A stretch of 64,000 bases of DNA from an uncultured Granulosicoccaceae bacterium (lineage in GTDB: Bacteria > Pseudomonadota > Gammaproteobacteria > Granulosicoccales > Granulosicoccaceae). The stretch is from positions 1 through 64,000 of the forward strand of contig CALJNA010000029.1 in the NCBI GenBank assembly GCA_937981955.1. The letters are read 5' to 3'. Made by a program: the position numbers and the translations under genes. Under the pieces are notes generated by a model, which saw nothing but the letters and a program-made list of their open reading frames with translations, ran no database searches and had not been told where the DNA came from. Below are positions 1 to 9,543 of this stretch, in pieces. The first letter of the stretch is position 1. Every line of letters begins with the position of its first letter.

Positions 1-1
1 G

Positions 2-532
2 GTTGGTGTATCCCTGTCAGCAATGATCGCTTCTACTGGTGGAGGTACAACGCGCGAGTTTATTCTGGGCAGTAACACTCTGTTCTGGTTGGAAACACCA
101 GCATTTGTTCTTGCCGTGCTTTCGGCCATTCTAATAGCGTATTTGTTTCAACACAGAAATCGCGTTGCTGAATTTTTGACTAAGCCAGCTGATTCATTTG
201 CTACTTCAACTTTTATAGTCGTCGGTGTGAGCGCGGCTCTTAATGCGCAATGTAACTTACTTGTCTGTTTCCTTATGGGAGTACTGACCGGTGTGGGTGG
301 TGGATTAATTCGACAAGCCGTGTTCGATAAAGCTTCTCTACGCTACAACCATATAAATATTTTCTCCGCTGCCTATGCGGCATTAATTGGCGTTATTCTT
401 CTTACGCAAAACGTGAACGTCGTTCTCGTTGTCGTTTTACTCGGCTTTGTACACCTTTCAATAAATACCAGGAATGCTATTGATTTTATGTCGAAGTTTA
501 AATTTCCCTATTTGGCGACTGCAAGCAACTAA
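2..532 (+). CDS. TRIC/UPF0126 (YicG-like) membrane protein, 5' partial
   Basis: The STGGGTTRE motif and repeated TM helices are typical of the UPF0126/TRIC family. The reading frame stays open to the window start. Confidence 0.75.
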   Translation, partial: VGVSLSAMIASTGGGTTREFILGSNTLFWLETPAFVLAVLSAILIAYLFQHRNRVAEFLTKPADSFATSTFIVVGVSAALNAQCNLLVCFLMGVLTGVGGGLIRQAVFDKASLRYNHINIFSAAYAALIGVILLTQNVNVVLVVVLLGFVHLSINTRNAIDFMSKFKFPYLATASN

Positions 533-741
533 AGTTTCGAAAGATACAATTGTAGACCAGCGTAGGGTCTGTAAACTGAAGCCTTAGACTTGCTTCGTGC
601 AACACCATAGAACTCTTATTCATTCAATCGATTTACATATTTTTTGAGTCCATCCCCTCGGTAATAGGTCTGTTTTATGGCAGACTAGCGTCCTTTCAGG
701 CCAGATATAGTCATAAAATATGTACAAGGAGGGACAGCACA

Positions 742-986
742 ATGCAAACAATCGTCGTTAAATATCTATCCATGGTCTTACTTAGTAGTGCCGCGTGTTT
801 ATTCCCACATGACGCCTTGGCCAGACAAATCAAAAATTATGATAAGAAAGGGTGAGAACAGAGCACTGATTCGCTGAGAACAGCGATGGTGTGGTTGACT
901 TAAAGGTTAACTCCTCACTTTCGGGTAACGTGTGCACATCTGCATGGGTCAGTGCCCAAGTTAGTAAACTCGAGACATCCTACTAA
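742..986 (+). pseudogene. Possible frameshifted small secreted protein gene
   Basis: AAGGAGG precedes the ATG at 742. The frame gives MQTIVVKYLSMVLLSSAACLFPHDALARQIKNYDKKG* (signal-peptide-like). A second frame reads coding-like ENSDGVVDLKVNSSLSGNVCTSAWVSAQVSKLETSY* ending at 986. Confidence 0.35.
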
Positions 987-1082
987 CGGTTTGTGTTAAC
1001 TGGCTCTCATACTGAATTTAATCCCACTCTCACTTAGTCGCTTAAATTCTGAGGCATTTTAAAATTTCTATAGAACGAATTT

Positions 1083-2804
1083 ATGAATATCCAAACCATA
1101 AATGATCATACCGACTCACCTGAAGACGATGGGGCTGTACTGGAGCTGGAGTCACATTTTTTCAAAGAGTTACTAGGAAGGCTGGAAGATCCTGTTTTTG
1201 TAAAAAACGACCGGCATCAATGGATATTTGCTAATGAAGCCTTCGAGCAGCTTGTTGGATGCGATGATCTGATTGGAAAAACAGATGCTGATTTTTTACC
1301 GCAAGAGCAAGTAGAACAGTTTTACGAAGGGGATAACTACGTTATCCGAACTCAACAATCATTAACGCAGGAAGAAGAGATTGGCGGAGGTTGTTATGCT
1401 CTTGTAAAGAAAATACCAATTTTGCTGCCAGATAAAAAAATTGGGCTGTTTGGTATTATTTTCGACATATCTGAATATCGAAAAGTACAGCTTGAGGTAG
1501 AGAAATTAAAACTTGCTAAAGTACAGTCCAGAACAGATCCACTCACAGGGCTGGCCAATAGAAGATATTTGGAAGAGCACTACGCTCAATTGCTGAAAAC
1601 CAATATTGATCACCAGAAGCCGATTGGTTTGTTACATATAGATCTTGACTACTTTAAAGAAATTAATGACTGCCAGGGGCATCTTTTAGGGGACGCGGTT
1701 TTAAAACACGTTTCGAAAACACTAAAAACGTGTTTGGGGCAGAAGGATTTTATTGCTCGTGTCGGTGGTGACGAATTTGTTGTAGTGATTTACGAAAAAA
1801 ACCAGTCAGAACTTCAAAGCATCGCTCAGAATATTATTAGCAAAGTAAATCTCCCCACAGAAATAGAAAAACATAAGTTAGCTTTGAGTCTAAGTGTCGG
1901 GGTCGCGGTTGCAGAGCAAGGTAATACATCGTTAAACAGATTATTGAAATTTGCTGATCTTGCGCTTTATCGTGCCAAACACAATGGTCGTGGCCGTTAT
2001 GAGTTATTTACTTCTCAAATACAGCAGCAATACGATGAGTGTTGTCAACAGAGAGATGATTTTCGTGCCGCAATTGAGAAACAACAGTTCATTCCTTTTT
2101 ATCAGCCTCAGTTCGATACAAAAACGCTGGAAATTGTTGGCGTAGAAGCATTGGCCCGATGGGATCATCCAGAACGTGGCATATTGCTACCTTATGAATT
2201 TCTACAAATTGCATACGCAGAAAAACGATTTGTCGATCTTGACAGCGCGATATTGCTTCGTGCAATACAGGATTTGACAGAACTTGGTAATACTGACTGC
2301 TACCTTCCAAGCTTGTCAATCAATGTCTCTCCTCAGTCGTTGGCTAGTCATGAGTTCATTGAGGTGGTCAAAGAAATGGAATACCTACCACATCAACTTT
2401 GCTTCGAACTCGTTGAATCCATGTTGCTGGATGAGCCTAATGACGTTGTAGCAGAGAATGTACGAATGTTTCGGGAGCTGGGTATTGGTCTGGATATTGA
2501 CGATTTTGGTAGCGGGCATACTTCTTTATTAGGTCTATTAGAAATTGGACCGGACAGAGTTAAAATAGATAAACGTTTGGTTATTCCAATGACTGAGTCG
2601 ACAACTCACTTTGACTTGGTCAAGTCTATTATTCAAATGGCAAATTCATTGAATTTGCGTACTGTGGCTGAGGGCGTTGAAAGTGAAGAGCACCGTCACT
2701 TGCTGTTGTCATTGGGATGCAGCACACTTCAGGGGTTCGGCTATGCCCGACCCATGCCGCTAAGTGATCTGCAGGTGCTTTTGCAGCAACAAGCTGCAGC
2801 GTAA
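1083..2804 (+). CDS. PAS-GGDEF-EAL diguanylate cyclase/phosphodiesterase
   Basis: PAS-like N-terminus, GGDEF motif (RVGGDEF), and EAL domain (VEALARWDHP). Confidence 0.93.
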   Translation: MNIQTINDHTDSPEDDGAVLELESHFFKELLGRLEDPVFVKNDRHQWIFANEAFEQLVGCDDLIGKTDADFLPQEQVEQFYEGDNYVIRTQQSLTQEEEIGGGCYALVKKIPILLPDKKIGLFGIIFDISEYRKVQLEVEKLKLAKVQSRTDPLTGLANRRYLEEHYAQLLKTNIDHQKPIGLLHIDLDYFKEINDCQGHLLGDAVLKHVSKTLKTCLGQKDFIARVGGDEFVVVIYEKNQSELQSIAQNIISKVNLPTEIEKHKLALSLSVGVAVAEQGNTSLNRLLKFADLALYRAKHNGRGRYELFTSQIQQQYDECCQQRDDFRAAIEKQQFIPFYQPQFDTKTLEIVGVEALARWDHPERGILLPYEFLQIAYAEKRFVDLDSAILLRAIQDLTELGNTDCYLPSLSINVSPQSLASHEFIEVVKEMEYLPHQLCFELVESMLLDEPNDVVAENVRMFRELGIGLDIDDFGSGHTSLLGLLEIGPDRVKIDKRLVIPMTESTTHFDLVKSIIQMANSLNLRTVAEGVESEEHRHLLLSLGCSTLQGFGYARPMPLSDLQVLLQQQAAA

Positions 2805-2826
2805 TTGGTAGATATTTGAGGTCTGG

Positions 2827-3087
2827 CTACTCATAATTGCCGATGGTGAGACACGCATACTCGGCGGCGTTTCGTTCAACCGGTGCAAACCAATCAGCGG
2901 CGACTTTCAGCTTAGGCAAAGCGAACTTTACGCACCATTGACGCTGATCAACGCTGACCAGTGCAATATCGCTGGCAACGCCGCCTGTCAATGCTTCAAT
3001 AGCTATTTCCGTTTTGGCTGCAATAAGGTTGAGCTCAACAAGCAGCGCGTGACAACGTGCTTTTAAATCACTCTCAGTAGTAAGCAT
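2827..3087 (-). pseudogene. Truncated APH-type phosphotransferase N-terminal fragment
   Basis: The 86-aa ORF has 'LTGGVASDIALVSVDQRQWCVKFALPKLKVAADWFAPVERNAAEYACL', which resembles the N-lobe of aminoglycoside-phosphotransferase-family kinases. The catalytic C-lobe is absent. Confidence 0.55.
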
Positions 3088-3149
3088 GCTGCCTTCGAAT
3101 TAAGACGAAATTACTCATTTAGTCTGAATGGTACGCTGTCGTTTTATAA

Positions 3150-3179
3150 CTTGGCTACTGTAATCTTGGCTACTGTAAT
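3150..3179. repeat. Perfect 15-bp tandem duplication (CTTGGCTACTGTAAT x2)
   Basis: Two adjacent identical 15-mers spanning the stop of the ProW-like gene. Confidence 0.9.
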
Positions 3180-5233
3180 CCAAGTGCAATCCGTCTTTCT
3201 TTTGCAAAGCCTTGAACAATTCTGTCTGCGATCATTGCCAGAATAGCCATCGCAGCGCCTGCTGAAATACCAAGGCCGACATCAGCTTTGCCTAATGCAA
3301 GGTATATGGATTGGCCTAAACCGGTGGTGCCGATTAGCGCAGCAATAACCAACATGGCAAATGCAAACAGAATGGTTTGGTTTAAACCAACCAGAATGGT
3401 AGGTGCAGCGTAGGGTGCTCGAACGTCGCGGAGAATTTGTGCCTTTGTTGCGCCATTCGCAATTGCAGCTTCAATTAAGTCGTCTGGTGTGTTAATCAAA
3501 CCATGTCTGGTGTAACGAATCATAGGCACAATCGCATAAGCGATTATGGCCAGTAATGCTGAAAATTCTCCAATCTGGAAAATCATCAGTACCGGAATAA
3601 GAAATACAAACAATGGAATGGTTTGCAGCATGTCACAAATGGGTCGTATGATTTTCCACGCTAGTGGTGAGACGGCGCATAGTAATCCCAGCAGGCCGCC
3701 AAGTACTGCGCAGGCTAGCACCGCGGCACCGCTAAGGTACAGTGAAAGCAATGCGCGATCCCATAGCCCCGATACCAGTATGGTGAGTAACAACCCAGTA
3801 GAAACTATCGCTAAGCGAGCACCGCTGGCCACCCATGCCAGTGCGGCAGTAGCCACTAGTACAAATAGCCATGGTAATTCTGCGATGCCGGTTTCTAAAA
3901 CGCCAACGAATATTATGACTAACAGACCGGCTGTTACCTGTCCGCGTAGAGCAAGCAGGCCACCAACAATAGCGCTCCCCGCGAACAGCCAATAACTCAT
4001 GCTTGCTGTCCAGTTCATGCCCCAGGTGAAAGTTAAGACGGCATCATCAAGGCCAATTCGAAGTGGCAACAAAACATAATAAACAGCACTGTTTTTGAAG
4101 CTTTCAAGCCACGCACCATTAGTGCGTATAAATTCAGACATTTCGCTATCAACGAATGCAGCGACTGGATTCAATAACGATATGTCAGATGGGTTTGGTA
4201 CTTTCGACCAGAATAGCAGCGCACCTAAAGCAGTAATCAAAAGAATGCCAAATGTAACGCGATGATCATAGTGTTTTCGTTCGGTTGCCAAAGTGGCGCT
4301 CATGCGATCGATTATGACTGCAAAAACAACAATGACCGAGCCGGCAAGTAACGCTTGTCCAAACTGGGCTTTACGCATGGTGAGCAGAACTTCCCAGCCG
4401 ATATCGTTGAAGCCTCCGATAACAGCAGCAATAATGACCATACTCAGTCCGGCCATTAATGATTGGTTTACACCGACCATTATCTGGGTTCTGGCAGAAG
4501 GAATTTCCACTTGAAAGAGTTGCTGAAAGCGTGTTCCACCAGACATGACTGCTGCTTCTTTTACCTCGGAGTCAACACGTTCAAGACCCAGCATGACATT
4601 GCGTGCCATCGGTGGCGCAGCATAGATTGCTGATGCTATCAGTCCAACGACGGGGCCAAAGCCAAACAGTAAAAGTATCGGAGTCAGGTATGCGAACGTG
4701 GGTACTGTTTGCATCACATCTAACACAGTTTGTAGTGCCGAGCGTATGCGTGGTTGTTCGTTTGCCAGTATGCCCAGCAGTCCGCCAAGTATCAAAGCCA
4801 GTGGAACAGACACGGCAATAAGAGCAAGTGTGTTCATGCCCTCTACCCAATAGCCTGAAGCCAATACGAAAGACAAACCGATAAGACCAAGTGCAGCCAT
4901 GGTAATACCGCCCAGATACCAGCCAAGTGCGGTGACTACGCCGATAATGATAGGCCAGGGTGTGCCAACCAGTAATTGGTTGGCCCAGTTCATCGGGTAA
5001 TTCATGAAAGCTGAAAATGCCCGAGCGGCAGGTTTGATACTATCAAGTAACCACGTGAGTGAAGTACCAACCCAGTCGGTTAGTGGTAATTGCCAAGCTG
5101 CAGACCACGAAACCATCCAGGGTGCGAAAGGTTCTATCGTCAGACACAAGGCACCGATCAGCAATGTTACAAATGCTGCACGACTACCCGCGCTGAGGTG
5201 TAACAAGCCAGTTGCCTGATTGTCAGCCGACAT
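3170..5233 (-). CDS. Glycine betaine/proline-type ABC transporter permease with two fused permease domains (ProW-like)
   Basis: 687 aa with two copies of the permease EAA-like segment (EIPSARTQIMVGVNQSLMAG and RAPYAAPTILVGLNQTILFA). It follows a ProV-like ATPase. Confidence 0.9.
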   Translation of the reverse strand: MSADNQATGLLHLSAGSRAAFVTLLIGALCLTIEPFAPWMVSWSAAWQLPLTDWVGTSLTWLLDSIKPAARAFSAFMNYPMNWANQLLVGTPWPIIIGVVTALGWYLGGITMAALGLIGLSFVLASGYWVEGMNTLALIAVSVPLALILGGLLGILANEQPRIRSALQTVLDVMQTVPTFAYLTPILLLFGFGPVVGLIASAIYAAPPMARNVMLGLERVDSEVKEAAVMSGGTRFQQLFQVEIPSARTQIMVGVNQSLMAGLSMVIIAAVIGGFNDIGWEVLLTMRKAQFGQALLAGSVIVVFAVIIDRMSATLATERKHYDHRVTFGILLITALGALLFWSKVPNPSDISLLNPVAAFVDSEMSEFIRTNGAWLESFKNSAVYYVLLPLRIGLDDAVLTFTWGMNWTASMSYWLFAGSAIVGGLLALRGQVTAGLLVIIFVGVLETGIAELPWLFVLVATAALAWVASGARLAIVSTGLLLTILVSGLWDRALLSLYLSGAAVLACAVLGGLLGLLCAVSPLAWKIIRPICDMLQTIPLFVFLIPVLMIFQIGEFSALLAIIAYAIVPMIRYTRHGLINTPDDLIEAAIANGATKAQILRDVRAPYAAPTILVGLNQTILFAFAMLVIAALIGTTGLGQSIYLALGKADVGLGISAGAAMAILAMIADRIVQGFAKERRIALGLQ

Positions 5234-5236
5234 TGT

Positions 5237-6289
5237 TTATAGATCTTCTGCCTGAAGTGCGGTCGCAAGATCGGCTGGCCGCACATTGCCAACAATATTG
5301 CCTGTCTCATCTCGTACTGGTACAGGATTATAAAGATTGACACAACGCGCTAACGCCGTATCGAGCGTCATTGTTGTTGTTAGTCCGGGATCTTCTGCGG
5401 TGGTGGGGTTTTCGCCACTTAGCATAACTGACGATACCTTGGCATGTTGGCCCTTAGCGACATCGTTTGAAAATTCGCGCACATAGTCATCAACAGGATT
5501 TAGAACAATATCTGTTGGTGTGCCGATTTGCACAATTTTTCCATCTCGCATAATGGCAATGCGGTCGGCCAGTTTGAGCGCTTCGTTAATATCGTGTGTG
5601 ATGAAGACAATGGTTTTATTCAGCGTTGCCTGTAGTTTCAGAAATTCGTCTTGAAGCTGCCGGCGAATGAGTGGATCGAGTGCTGAAAAGGGTTCATCAA
5701 GAAACCAGATATCCGGATTGACTGACAAGGAACGTGCAATACCGACTCTTTGTCGCTGGCCACCGGACAATTCGCGCGGGAAACTGTCTTCACGCCCCTC
5801 AAGACCAACCAGTGTAATAACTTCTGCGGCTCGTGAACGACGCTGCTTGCTGCCAACGCCTTTAACTTTCAGAGGATAAGCGACATTTTCCAAAACGCTC
5901 ATGTGTGGAAACAGTCCAAAATGCTGGAATACCATTCCCATCTTATGTCGGCGAAGTTCGATCAGGCGCTTTTTGGATGCGCTAACAACGTTTTCACCTT
6001 CAATCAGAATGTCGCCAGTCGTGCTGGGCAGGAGTTGCGACATACATCTGACCAAGGTCGATTTTCCTGACCCCGACAGGCCCATGATGACGAACAACTC
6101 GCCAACGCCAACTGACATGGTGACGTCTTGTACCGCTGGAATGAATCCTTTATCTCGCAGTAGTGTTGCAGCTGTATCCGAATTTCCTTCGGATTGTGAT
6201 AATGCATCACTAAGAGCAGTATCAGCATTGGTACCAAACACCTGCCATAGATTCTGGCAGGTGATGATTGAAGTATTAACTTCGGTCAA
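5237..6289 (-). CDS. proV: Glycine betaine/proline-type ABC transporter ATPase (ProV-like)
   Basis: Walker A GLSGSGKST, signature LSGGQRQRVGIARSL, Walker B, and a C-terminal CBS-like tail. The start is uncertain: the ORF opens at 6370, and a TTG at 6289 just after the proX stop is plausible. Confidence 0.88.
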   Translation of the reverse strand: MTEVNTSIITCQNLWQVFGTNADTALSDALSQSEGNSDTAATLLRDKGFIPAVQDVTMSVGVGELFVIMGLSGSGKSTLVRCMSQLLPSTTGDILIEGENVVSASKKRLIELRRHKMGMVFQHFGLFPHMSVLENVAYPLKVKGVGSKQRRSRAAEVITLVGLEGREDSFPRELSGGQRQRVGIARSLSVNPDIWFLDEPFSALDPLIRRQLQDEFLKLQATLNKTIVFITHDINEALKLADRIAIMRDGKIVQIGTPTDIVLNPVDDYVREFSNDVAKGQHAKVSSVMLSGENPTTAEDPGLTTTMTLDTALARCVNLYNPVPVRDETGNIVGNVRPADLATALQAEDL

Positions 6290-6299
6290 GCGAGGGGTC

Positions 6300-7262
6300 T
6301 CACTTAGTTGCTGCGTCGACGACAGATCGCCATTTACCTTCGTTCTCCGACATCCAGCTTGCAACGACATCTTCTATCGAGCCACCATCAACGTCGATTG
6401 CGCCCATCATGGGTTGTTGATCTTCAACAGCTAAATTGTAGTTAGTTAATATTTCATACGCTGCGGGCCACTTGTCGGCCATGCCAGACCAACCTGCTTT
6501 GAAAATGCGCGAAGGTGAGAAGTCGCAATCGTGAGTAGCATTTGGGTTTGATCCCCATGAAGCATCATTGAAGCAATCATCATTGCCAACCGGCAACTCA
6601 ACGAATTGAACGTCATATGCTGACATGGCCCAGTGCGGTTGCCAGAATACAATGAGTAATGGAGATTTTTTCTCTGTTGCTGCGCGAAGCTCCGTAATGA
6701 GTGCACCTTCAGAGCCAGCGGGTACAGCTTTGAATGGTAAATCAAATCCGGTCATGCGATCGGCGCCTGGTGTACCCCAGTCGGCCGGGTAATCTACCAG
6801 TCGACCATTCGGTATTGTTTCGGCAGTTGCAAACGTTTGTGCGCATTCCTTTAATGCTTCCCATGCCGGCAATCCTGGGCAAAGTTCGGCAACGTGAGCA
6901 GGGTAGGCGATACCTTCTTTTGCATCGAGACCCAAGTCGCCCAATTCAGTTACACCGCCAGCTTCTACTTTTTTTGCATAATCTTCAGAAACATTGGACG
7001 ACCAGATTTCCATTGCACCGTGGATTTCGCCATCGGACATGGCTTGATACATATTCATATAGCCAGCTGTTACATACTCAACTTTATAACCGGCAGCTTT
7101 TAGCATCTCACCGGCAACGTGAGTCGATACGTGTTGTCCTGTCCATTCGTTAATTGCCAATTTTATGGGTTCGTCTACGTCGCCCAGATCAGCAGCAACT
7201 GCAGGCCCTGTCATCAAGCCGATGACAAGTGAAGCAGTTAGCGTTTTAATGTTGATTCTCAA
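6300..7262 (-). CDS. proX: Glycine betaine/proline-type substrate-binding protein (OpuAC/ProX-like)
   Basis: Signal peptide followed by PLKLAINEWTGQHV-like and YMNMYQAMSDGEIHGAMEIW segments. A TTG start at 7262 preceded by AGGAGA is likely; the ATG-opened ORF reaches 7367. Confidence 0.85.
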   Translation of the reverse strand: MRINIKTLTASLVIGLMTGPAVAADLGDVDEPIKLAINEWTGQHVSTHVAGEMLKAAGYKVEYVTAGYMNMYQAMSDGEIHGAMEIWSSNVSEDYAKKVEAGGVTELGDLGLDAKEGIAYPAHVAELCPGLPAWEALKECAQTFATAETIPNGRLVDYPADWGTPGADRMTGFDLPFKAVPAGSEGALITELRAATEKKSPLLIVFWQPHWAMSAYDVQFVELPVGNDDCFNDASWGSNPNATHDCDFSPSRIFKAGWSGMADKWPAAYEILTNYNLAVEDQQPMMGAIDVDGGSIEDVVASWMSENEGKWRSVVDAATK

Positions 7263-7363
7263 AACCGTCTCCTGTAAGTGATTTGTCGTTGTAACGCTCA
7301 TTGTAGAGAAACACGGTCTAAAAACCAAAGCATTTCTGTGTGATAGAGGCGCGCAGGGCTGAT

Positions 7364-8299
7364 TCATCCACCGCCAGAGTCCGTTAATTTTTCAATTGCG
7401 ATCCGTAGATGTCCTGAAGCGTCACTCAAACTCTGTAAGGCGAGCTGATCAGAGGCGCTGGTCAAGATGATCAGAATGGCTATTTTTACATCAAAGCGGG
7501 TTCTGTGCAAAACATCACTGGCTTTTTGCTCGTCACATTGCGTCGCCTGCATGACGATTCGAATTGCACGAGCGCGCAGTTTTTCATTGCTCGCGTTCAA
7601 GTCGACCATAAGATTCTGATAGCTTTTTCCGATTCGCACCATGCTGCCAGTTGTCAGCATGTTAAGTATCATTTTCTGAGCTGTACCGGATTTTAATCGT
7701 GTGGAACCGGATAACACTTCAGGACCAACAACTGGTGAAATTGCGATGTCGGCATATCGCTCTATTGCAGAATCAGGATTGCATGATATCGACACGGTTT
7801 GGGCACCTATAAACTGTGCGTACTTCAGTCCACCGATGACATAGGGCGTTCGTCCGCTTGCAGCTATACCAACAACGATGTCTTTGTTAGAAAGCTGTTG
7901 TGTAATCAGATCTTGCTGGCCTTGTTCCAATGAATCCTCGACCTCTTCCTGGGAACGGGTTATGGCGTCTGGTCCGCCGGCAATTAGCCCGATGACCATA
8001 GATTCATCGACACTGAATGTAGGTGGGCATTCGGAGGCGTCGAGAATACCTAATCTGCCACTGGTGCCTGCGCCAATATAAAACAAGCGACCGCCATTGC
8101 GAAAAGCCGCGCTGATCATGTCTACTGCCTGTGCGATTCTTGGCAGCTCCTGTTCGATGGCCTCGGGCACTTGTTTGTCTTGCTTGTTCATGGTTGTAAC
8201 AAGCTCCAGAGCACTTAGTGAATCCAGATTCATCGTGTCTGGATTTCTTTCTTCGGAAACCAGTTTTGATAAAGTTTCAAGTAGCTCGTCACTGCTCAT
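7364..8299 (-). CDS. murQ: N-acetylmuramic acid 6-phosphate etherase
   Basis: SIS-domain protein with [26 protein letters not shown], diagnostic of MurQ. Confidence 0.95.
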   Translation of the reverse strand: MSSDELLETLSKLVSEERNPDTMNLDSLSALELVTTMNKQDKQVPEAIEQELPRIAQAVDMISAAFRNGGRLFYIGAGTSGRLGILDASECPPTFSVDESMVIGLIAGGPDAITRSQEEVEDSLEQGQQDLITQQLSNKDIVVGIAASGRTPYVIGGLKYAQFIGAQTVSISCNPDSAIERYADIAISPVVGPEVLSGSTRLKSGTAQKMILNMLTTGSMVRIGKSYQNLMVDLNASNEKLRARAIRIVMQATQCDEQKASDVLHRTRFDVKIAILIILTSASDQLALQSLSDASGHLRIAIEKLTDSGGG

Positions 8300-8354
8300 T
8301 TAGAATTACTCCGTCGCCTTTTTTTACACACTAACGGTGTTGAACCAGTCATTT

Positions 8355-9485
8355 TCAATCAAGGGAGCCATTGTTACAGGCTGCTGGTGCCTGATACAGA
8401 ACGCCTAAAGAAACTTCACGGCTCGCGCCAGTAACGCTGGGTAAGTTGCTCGGTTGGTTATGAATTCTGCGGTGCGCAAGCCACGCGAAAGCCATTGCTT
8501 CCATATCGTCTCCGGGTACGCCGCGATCAGCTGTTCTTAATACCCGCCAAGTTGGCAAATATTGTCTGATTAGATTCATCAACAATGGATTGTTTGCACC
8601 GCCGCCGCACACGAGTAGCTCGATTTCCGGCTGATCACTTAACGTTTGCAGGTGTTGAGAGATGCTGAGCGCGGTGAATTCGCAGAGTGTGCGTTGAACA
8701 TCTAAAGGAATATGATGTTTGGATAATTGCGATTCGAGCCAGTTCAAATTAAAGTATTCTCTGCCTGTGCTTTTTGGCGGTATTTTGGCCAGAAATGGAT
8801 CAGACATTAGTTCATTGAGCAGGCCAGTGTTTACTTGTCCTTGTTTTGCCATGTGTGCGTCTTTGTCGTATTGATTGCCGGTGTGTTTTTCACACCAACT
8901 GTCCATTAACACATTTCCCGGCCCGGTATCGAAACCGATTACCGGCCCCGTTTTTGGCAACAGCGTAAGGTTGGCTATACCGCCAATATTAAGTATAACC
9001 GTTGTCACGTCTTGCTTACTGAATACAAACTGATGAAATGCCGGAGCCAAGGGAGCGCCTTGTCCGCCCACTGCCATATCCATACGCCTGAAATCGGCAA
9101 CGGTATCTATTCCGGTTCGTGCAGCAATCAGGTTTGCATCCCCAAGTTGTATGGTAAAGCGTGATTGACCCGCAGGATGATGAAAAACGGTTTGACCGTG
9201 GTTCCCTATTGCGCGAATTTGTTTCGATTCAAGGCTTGCCTTTTTAAGCAGCGCCGTCACTGTCGCCGCGTATAGCAGGCCCAGCTTATGATCAATCACT
9301 CCAATATCATGCAGATTTGTTGCTTGCCCTGTGCAAATGCCGAGTATGTGTTGGCGAAGTTGATGCGGGATAATTTCTTGGTGGCTCGATATTAACGTGA
9401 TGTTGTTTGAATCAATCGAGACCGCCACTGCGTCGACTGCATCAAGACTTGTACCTGACATTAGGCCGATATAGAGTTCGCTCAT
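8355..9485 (-). CDS. anmK: Anhydro-N-acetylmuramic acid kinase
   Basis: LYIGLMSGTSLDAVDAV start and the GFDTGPGNVLMD motif. Confidence 0.95.
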   Translation of the reverse strand: MSELYIGLMSGTSLDAVDAVAVSIDSNNITLISSHQEIIPHQLRQHILGICTGQATNLHDIGVIDHKLGLLYAATVTALLKKASLESKQIRAIGNHGQTVFHHPAGQSRFTIQLGDANLIAARTGIDTVADFRRMDMAVGGQGAPLAPAFHQFVFSKQDVTTVILNIGGIANLTLLPKTGPVIGFDTGPGNVLMDSWCEKHTGNQYDKDAHMAKQGQVNTGLLNELMSDPFLAKIPPKSTGREYFNLNWLESQLSKHHIPLDVQRTLCEFTALSISQHLQTLSDQPEIELLVCGGGANNPLLMNLIRQYLPTWRVLRTADRGVPGDDMEAMAFAWLAHRRIHNQPSNLPSVTGASREVSLGVLYQAPAACNNGSLD

Positions 9486-9543
9486 TGTTAGAGGAACACT
9501 CGCATATGTGACACTGCTGCCTGAGCACTGATTGGTTCGTAGT

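Noticed and set aside
3546-3995. 149-aa plus-strand ORF opposite the ProW-like gene
   Set aside because: It is antisense to a clearly coding permease with domain motifs; its composition (Ser/Thr/Ala/Arg-rich) fits a shadow ORF.
5901-6434. 177-aa plus-strand ORF opposite proV/proX
   Set aside because: Shadow ORF antisense to two well-supported genes.
6734-7153. 139-aa plus-strand ORF opposite proX
   Set aside because: Shadow ORF; the minus strand carries a recognisable OpuAC protein.
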